Of a stretch of DNA of 14,115 nucleotides, positions 9,291 through 14,115 are shown piece by piece. The notes under the pieces are model-generated. The model was given only the letters and a program-made list of their open reading frames with translations, was not told where the DNA came from and searched no databases. The DNA comes from Chondrilla cf. caribensis (lineage: Eukaryota; Porifera; Demospongiae; Chondrillida; Chondrillidae). Location: positions 1,594,433 through 1,608,547 of the forward strand of contig OZ026547.1 in the NCBI GenBank assembly GCA_964020155.1. Reading direction: 5' to 3'. Numbering within the stretch: the first letter of the stretch is position 1; every line of letters begins with the position of its first letter. The position numbers and the translations under genes are program-made.

Positions 9291-11415
9291 TTATGAGTCC
9301 CATGGTTGACCGAGTTCCTTGCTTTTTCTCAACCTGAGGTAGCTCCAGTTGAAGAGCTGTCTGAACTCGGGTCTGAAGTAAATCTGCACCACCCCGGATA
9401 TCCCGGGGAGCGTGAGAACGAGGAAGGTGGAGGCCACTTGTAAGGGAGCCGGTTGGAACTCCGGCCCGGCCACTAGAGCCACGATGGAAGTTGCCGTCCC
9501 GCACATCAGTTTGATGGAATAGATGACTATCAGCGTCACAAACGCACCATATACTTTAATGCAGTTCTCCTGACAACCTGACATCAATGTGATAATAATG
9601 ATATATGTTAATAATGCAAATTAATTATAATTATGGCAAATTAACAAGAAATACACAAATACACAATTATGTAGACTGCTACTGTATGTAAGCACATACA
9701 TTATACATTATACATAAATCACGGTACGTACTGTAAGCACATATGCACACTATACACACTTCAGGTTAGTACACACTCCCGGTTAGTACACACTTCTGGT
9801 TAGTACACACTCCTTGTTAGTACACACTCCTGGTTAGTACATACTCCCGGTTAGTACACACTCCTGGTTAGCACACACCCCTAGTTAGCACACACTCCTG
9901 GTTAGTACACACTCCCGGTTAGTACACACTCCTGGTTAGTACACACTCCTGGTTAGCACACACTCCTGGTTAGCACACACTACTGGTTAGTACATACACC
10001 TCACACATGCAGTCCCTAGCTCATATACACCATGTCAACCAGTACTAATCATAAGTACATCCGATAAGAAGTACAGAATTGGTGCACCCTTCGAGGTACC
10101 CACCAACCAAGTTGAGCTGCATGTGTGTCAGTTATGTGCATTATGGATGTTATTGCTCATTTACATGAATTCTGACTCACACAAACAACAGCGTCTGTTC
10201 TTCCTGTCACTGCTATCTTTGTCCCTCTCTACGTTACTCTGATCTTGTGTTCTAGAGCTCAGGCGTCTGGCAAAACGTCTGGCAAATATGAATGTTGCCG
10301 TAACCATGACGATCAGGACTATAATCGGCAGTGTTGAAAACACAATGAACAAGGTCAGCCATATCATCCCACCCTCTGTGTCCAAGGGTGGAATGCAGAT
10401 CCCAGCACGGCTGTTGAACTGGTAGCCGCCCAGCCCAAAAAATGGGATGAGACCCGTAAAAGTGCTAAATGCCAGCACCACTCCCATGATGATCAGCACC
10501 ACCTGTATGTGGGGACATGTATAGTACAATCTGCATGATATTCATACTGTTTTTAAGGAGGTGTACAGTGTATCGTGTTGTGTGGAGCCTCTTCATAAAG
10601 GACACTTTGGGACCAGCTAATTTGTCCACTGTAGAGAGGTTGTCCACTCTTCAGGTGAAAAATGTATTAGCACTATAGGAAGGTCCATTTGTGGTGGCTT
10701 ATGTAGAAAGTGTCCTTTGTAGGGAGTTAATGTCCATTGTATCCTTTAGTAGAGGTCTCACTTTAATAGTGTATACATACACATATGCACTAGTGCTGGG
10801 ACAATGCAATAACTCGATTAATGAACCGATTTTCATTCCAAATCTGATAACCCTTAATAGTACAAGCAAATCATGTACATAGGTATAAAATAAATCATGT
10901 TTATCCATACATCTGAGTAGTTACATATACGTATATAAACAAAAACAAACAAACAAACCTTGTTGGTAAACTTGTTCTTGTGTATGTGAGGTTTGCTAAC
11001 AAAGAGGAACCTCTCTATGGACATGACTGCCAGAGTCTCCAGCCCAGTGCTATAGATAATATTGAGTATCACGCCAATGATTGTACAGGTGATCTGTTTA
11101 GCCTCGATCGGCTGGTATGTCAACCACTCCCCACTGGAGGCTGCCAGGACGATGAACGGGAATGCAACTACGCTCTCGGCCGCAAATATGAAACAGAGGA
11201 AGAAGAACAGAAGAGATGACTGCGAAGTGTATGTTGGGATAGTTGTCCTGTTTCTCCTCTTCAACCAGTAGATCATTGTGTAGACACAGAGAAATGTGTT
11301 GACGATGAAGTTGAACACTGAAACTAATGACCAGAAAAAGCCAGCAGCTGCTCTATTGATGGAAGGGTCAAGTCTCCATGCAGCTAAGGGGTCACTGTCT
11401 ATTGTAGTTTGGTTG
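9291..11415 (-). CDS. Receptor gene B: divergent rhodopsin-like seven-transmembrane receptor, tandem paralogue of gene A (N-terminus lost in gap)
   Basis: Visible coding exons, minus strand: 11415-10959 (partial, enters the N-run), 10502-10181, 9577-9291; 354 residues are readable. Introns are phase 0 (AAG/GTTTGT) and phase 1 (TGT/GTGAGT), at the same places as the first two in gene A. The start codon and first residues lie in the gap; the readable part opens with an N-Q-T glycosylation site. Strings shared with A include WRLDP, YTSQSSLL, SIERFLFVSKPHIHK, ATFIFARRFA, EFQPAPLQ and YFRPEFR. E-R-F follows TM3, and GGYQF...GICIPP gives the extracellular loop 2 cysteine. Phe replaces the TM2 aspartate, TM6 has no CWxP and TM7 has LPGIS instead of NPxxY. 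Unlike A, the TM4 tryptophan is absent, TM6 and TM7 share one exon, and the protein stops at PWDS without the long tail. A plasma-membrane receptor is expected; the ligand is unknown. Confidence 0.85.
9751..10000. repeat. 17-base minisatellite array (about 15 units) in intron 2 of gene B
   Basis: This is the same unit as the array at 4021-5036 (GGTTAGTACACACTCCT and variants, some with TTAGCACACAC). It sits inside the 603-base intron between exons 2 and 3 of receptor gene B (10180-9578). Same unit, same strand orientation and near-identical variants show a common origin with the large array. Confidence 0.95.
10570..10775. repeat. Decayed MITE-end-like repeats in intron 1 of gene B
   Basis: Fragments such as AAAGGACACTTTGGGACC (near 10597), TAGAGAGGTTGTCCAC, AAAGTGTCCTTTGTAGGG and TTTAGTAGAGGTCTCACTTT match the repeat unit in intron 1 of gene A, in both orientations. 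They look like remnants of one or more related elements in the equivalent intron of the paralogue. Confidence 0.6.
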
Positions 11416-11615
11416 NNNNNNNNNNNNNNNNNNNNNNNNNNNNNNNNNNNNNNNNNNNNNNNNNNNNNNNNNNNNNNNNNNNNNNNNNNNNNNNNNNNNN
11501 NNNNNNNNNNNNNNNNNNNNNNNNNNNNNNNNNNNNNNNNNNNNNNNNNNNNNNNNNNNNNNNNNNNNNNNNNNNNNNNNNNNNNNNNNNNNNNNNNNNN
11601 NNNNNNNNNNNNNNN
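11416..11615. other. Assembly gap (200 N)
   Basis: Exactly 200 Ns, probably a placeholder of unknown true length. It removes the 5' end of coding exon 1 of receptor gene B. The right edge runs directly into a CA repeat, which probably caused the break. Confidence 0.99.
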
Positions 11616-11620
11616 CCACA

Positions 11621-11651
<31 letters not shown>

Positions 11652-11700
11652 CACACACACACACACACCATACACACACTTGTACACACAGATGTGTGTG
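11616..11700. repeat. CA microsatellite beside the assembly gap
   Basis: A (CA)n tract with CCA, ATA and CCATA interruptions directly abuts the gap. It continues to a GATGTGTGTGTG end at about 11703. It lies immediately 5' of the visible start of gene B. Confidence 0.95.
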
Positions 11701-11703
11701 TGT

Positions 11704-12261
11704 AAAATCAATACTTGCCTACTCAATTGGAGAACTATCCCTTAGAGTCTTCCAGCACTTGAAATAATACTGTCCAGCAGTATATGGTGTGGAATAACAC
11801 ACACACTGTGTGTAACGGTTTTAATCTATTCAAAGCTCACACTCTTTCCTTCACAGTGGCTGAAAAACACTTCTAGGCAAATTGCAGAATGATGAACTTG
11901 ATAAGTACCAATAGAATGTCTGCTGTTTGTTATATAGCTGTAGTACCGGGAGGCCTGACATCCTGTTAAGGTATTTGTTGATAAGTACAGCTGCTTGTCT
12001 GAGCAACAAACACAAAGTGACGTGTGTCAATAATCGAGGAAGCCATGCAATGAATGTGTCATGATCCACGGATAATGGTGCTATTAAGTGTATTCACAGG
12101 GTCTATAGTGTGGATGAGAGAGGGGCTTCCTTGTGATCTCCATTAGCGGTCTGCCCATCACAAGGATCTAAGGGATGGATTGTTGACCATGCATTGCTGT
12201 TGGCATGGTTTCACAGGTTGTGATGTAATTCATGGTCTTCCTATGGCTTCTCATATCAGAA
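11704..12261. other. Intergenic stretch upstream of gene B, nothing recognised
   Basis: About 560 bases between the gene B 5' side and a MITE. I see no supported coding frame, RNA gene or repeat. It may hold 5' UTR or promoter sequence of gene B, but no core promoter motif stands out. Confidence 0.4.
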
Positions 12262-12435
12262 CAGTGAATTCTCATTAATCCGCCACCACTCAATCTGCCA
12301 AACCTTTTAATCCACCGCAATTCCCAGTACCAATATAATGTACAAGTACCATTGAATATTCAGTTAATCTGCCAAACTCATTAATCCACCATATTCTTTT
12401 ATAACGAATTGTGGTGGATAAACGAGTATTCACTG
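12262..12435. mobile_element. Second MITE of the same general type, older
   Basis: A 174-base element. The left end CAGTGAATTCTCATTAATCC pairs with the right end, whose reverse complement begins CAGTGAATACTCGTTTATCC and continues into CCACCA. Internal TTAATCYRCCA motifs recur three more times. Length and end structure match the element at 7455-7630, but the sequence family differs and a TA duplication is not intact on the left. It lies between the divergent genes. Confidence 0.75.
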
Positions 12436-12826
12436 TATGTGTATACTAGTCTATGGAAAGCTGCATAATGCAGTGTATGCCAGAAAACAGTTTTACCAAT
12501 CTCAGCAATGGGGGAACACTCATTATTATGTTCAAAAGGGTAACAATGGGTGCAAAATCAGCCTCAGACACTGTCATGTAGGGGTTAGATACAGTGATGC
12601 CTGGTAAACCTGGCAAGCCATTGTATTCAGTACCATACAATGTTGCATACTAGCTACATGTACAGCATGTTAATCTCAGGTAAGTTGTAGCTACTATCTA
12701 TACTGTAGCTAGCTCCACACAGTGGTGCGTTGTATCGTACGGTGTGTTTCGTGTGTATTATAGCTTGTTCGGTGGTAAGTGCGCGTGACAGTCAGGTGAC
12801 TTGTGCGTGTACCGCAACTATCGAAA
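12436..12826 (+). promoter_or_regulatory. Probable promoter and 5' UTR region of the AT-hook gene
   Basis: About 390 bases between the MITE and the ATG. The last ~110 bases become richer in CG dinucleotides than the surroundings (GTGCGTTG, TCGTACGG, GTGCGCGTG), as often seen at broadly expressed gene starts. No TATA box is clear, and the transcription start cannot be placed from sequence alone. Confidence 0.35.
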
Positions 12827-14115
12827 ATGGCCGACAGTAGAAAAAGAAGTAAACCTTCGAAAAAATCTACCTCAAACAGCCCAAGTATTGAAAACGCACA
12901 GGATGAAACAGTTGGCAAAGACAAAGGGAAAAGTGTATTGTTAAACTCAAGCGACATCAACTCAAGCTTACCTTCAAGAGCGTCATTGAACCCTAGTCCT
13001 CTGCAAGTAATTCGAGCTACCCTCGAAAAGGGAAAAAGCGTTTCTCCTATAAAGTCTGCCAAGAGAACCAAAAAACTAAACGTATTCGAGCTGGTTAGTG
13101 ATGACGACGAATCGCCATTGGCAGCAACCTCTCTGAAAGACACCAAGGCGAAAAAGGGGAAATCGAAAGTCGCTTCCTCTCCTATACGCGGTAAAACATC
13201 GTCGAAGAACACGAAAGCAAGCGCTAAATCTCCCAAGAGTTCTCCGCTGAAGAAGAACGAAGGTAGGTCTGAAAAGCAGACCAAAGAAAAGAAGACTGCG
13301 CCGTCGCCAAGGAAACCCTCTCCTAAAAGTGAGTATTTCGAGTTGTATTTGTTCTCTCTTACTGCTCTGTAGAAGTAAACAACACAAAACCTTTAAATTC
13401 TTTCTTATCGTTTGTCTATAATATTCTGGTATGGAACATCTATGGCGGTACGTATATAGTCTAGCGTTGCCAGGTCCTACCACCATTTTGATGCCAATCC
13501 CCATAAAATGGCTGATTAAAGTCTGGCTGCACTAGACTAAGGAATAACTGCTGTCATGTGCATGTTATAAAGACCACCTTTACACAAAGACCACATGTCC
13601 TAAGTGACCACCATTGAACCATCCAGTATACACTCAACTGTAGTAAAACACCTCTGTATTTAGACCACCTGTCCTAAGTGACCACTATTGAACTATCCAG
13701 TATACACTCAACTGTAGTCAAACACCTCTGTATTTAGACCACCTGTCCTAAGTGACCACTATTGAACTATCCAGTATACACTCAACTGTAGTCAAACACC
13801 TCTGTATTTAGACCATGCACCTGTCCTAAGTGACCACTATTGAACCATCCAGTATACACTCAACTGTAGTAAAACACCTCTGTGTAAAGACCACCTGTCC
13901 TAAGTGACCACTATTGAACCATCCAGTATACACTCAACTGTAGTGAAACACCTCTGTATAAAGACCACCTGTGAATCGCAGTCCCTATTTACTGTATTCA
14001 TGTAGTGGTGTCTCTCTCCATCCCATAGAACGGACCCCAGCAGTGGTATCACCATCCCAATCGCGAAGGGGTAGACCGAGAGGAAGTAAGCAGTCTCCTT
14101 CCTCCACTAAACGTA
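12827..14115 (+). CDS. Basic Ser-Pro-rich AT-hook protein, probably chromatin-associated (3' part outside window)
   Basis: Exon 1 is 12827-13328. The ATG is in strong context (A at -3, G at +4) and the donor is CCTAAAA/GTGAGT. Exon 2 starts at 14029 after CCCATAG and stays in frame to the window end, giving 196 visible residues. The protein is highly charged and disordered, with no hydrophobic segment. Basic clusters (RKRSKPSKK at 5-13, KSAKRTKK at 76-83) look like nuclear localisation signals, and an acidic SDDDES lies at 91-96. S73, S118, S139, S160 and S165 fit the Ser-Pro-x-Lys/Arg CDK consensus. Exon 2 contains SRRGRPRGSK (179-188), a standard AT-hook with its GRP core, which binds the minor groove of AT-rich DNA. 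Nuclear, cell-cycle-phosphorylated DNA binding is inferred. Many chromatin proteins carry such N-termini, so I do not assign a family. Confidence 0.72.
13561..13973. repeat. 74-base minisatellite in intron 1 of the AT-hook gene
   Basis: About 5.5 copies. TAAGTGACCA recurs at 13601, 13675, 13749, 13827 and 13901, giving steps of 74, 74, 78 and 74 bases (one copy gained four). The unit includes ATCCAGTATACACTCAACTG and AACACCTCTGTATTTAGACC. The CTGTAGTGAAACACCTCTGT part resembles a MITE terminal repeat. The array fills most of the 700-base intron (13329-14028). Confidence 0.95.

Noticed and set aside
9244..9504. Minus-strand frame of 86 codons within gene B exon 3, and plus-strand frames over the receptor exons
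   Set aside because: These are other-frame shadows; the frame encoding TM6, TM7 and FRPEFR matches gene A and uses the expected splice phase.
12709..13504. Minus-strand open frames of 191 and 142 codons opposite the AT-hook gene
   Set aside because: They are antisense shadows of the Lys/Ser-rich exon. The plus strand has a strong-context ATG, a good donor and an in-frame second exon with an AT-hook.

Overview
The window is animal nuclear DNA from a draft assembly. It is AT-rich, with short spliced exons bounded by GT/AG sites, short 3' untranslated regions, many microsatellites and minisatellites, and one 200-base run of N. The two receptor genes look like the lineage-expanded rhodopsin-class receptors I associate with sponges. 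A demosponge is my best guess, from sequence style and family resemblance only; another non-bilaterian animal is possible.

Layout from left to right: (1) the last exon of an unidentified plus-strand gene (107-221) with a poly(A) signal just after its stop. (2) Receptor gene A on the minus strand, running from ATG at 3892 to stop at 694 in four coding exons and encoding 521 residues. (3) A 1-kb array of a 17-base unit (about 4021-5036) starting roughly 130 bases upstream of the gene A start codon. (4) A stretch without a convincing gene (5037-9204) holding a 0.78-kb complex GT array, a TA-flanked MITE, an 84-base near-perfect hairpin and a degenerate ~118-base tandem array. (5) Receptor gene B on the minus strand, a tandem paralogue of gene A, with three visible coding exons (11415-9291); its N-terminus runs into the assembly gap. 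(6) A divergent intergenic region with a second MITE. (7) The first two exons of a plus-strand gene for a basic, Ser-Pro-rich, AT-hook nuclear protein (12827 to beyond the window end), with a 74-base minisatellite in its intron.

Genes A and B share splice positions and phases, glycosylatable N-termini, an E-R-F motif after TM3 and a helix 8 with FRPEFR. Both lack the usual TM2 aspartate, the CWxP motif of TM6 and the NPxxY motif of TM7. They differ by one intron between TM6 and TM7 and by a cytoplasmic tail about 110 residues longer in A. The same 17-base satellite lies next to gene A and inside intron 2 of gene B. Several repeats look like amplified or decayed ends of pogo/Tigger-like MITEs.

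I saw no rRNA, tRNA, CRISPR array, viral gene or toxin gene.
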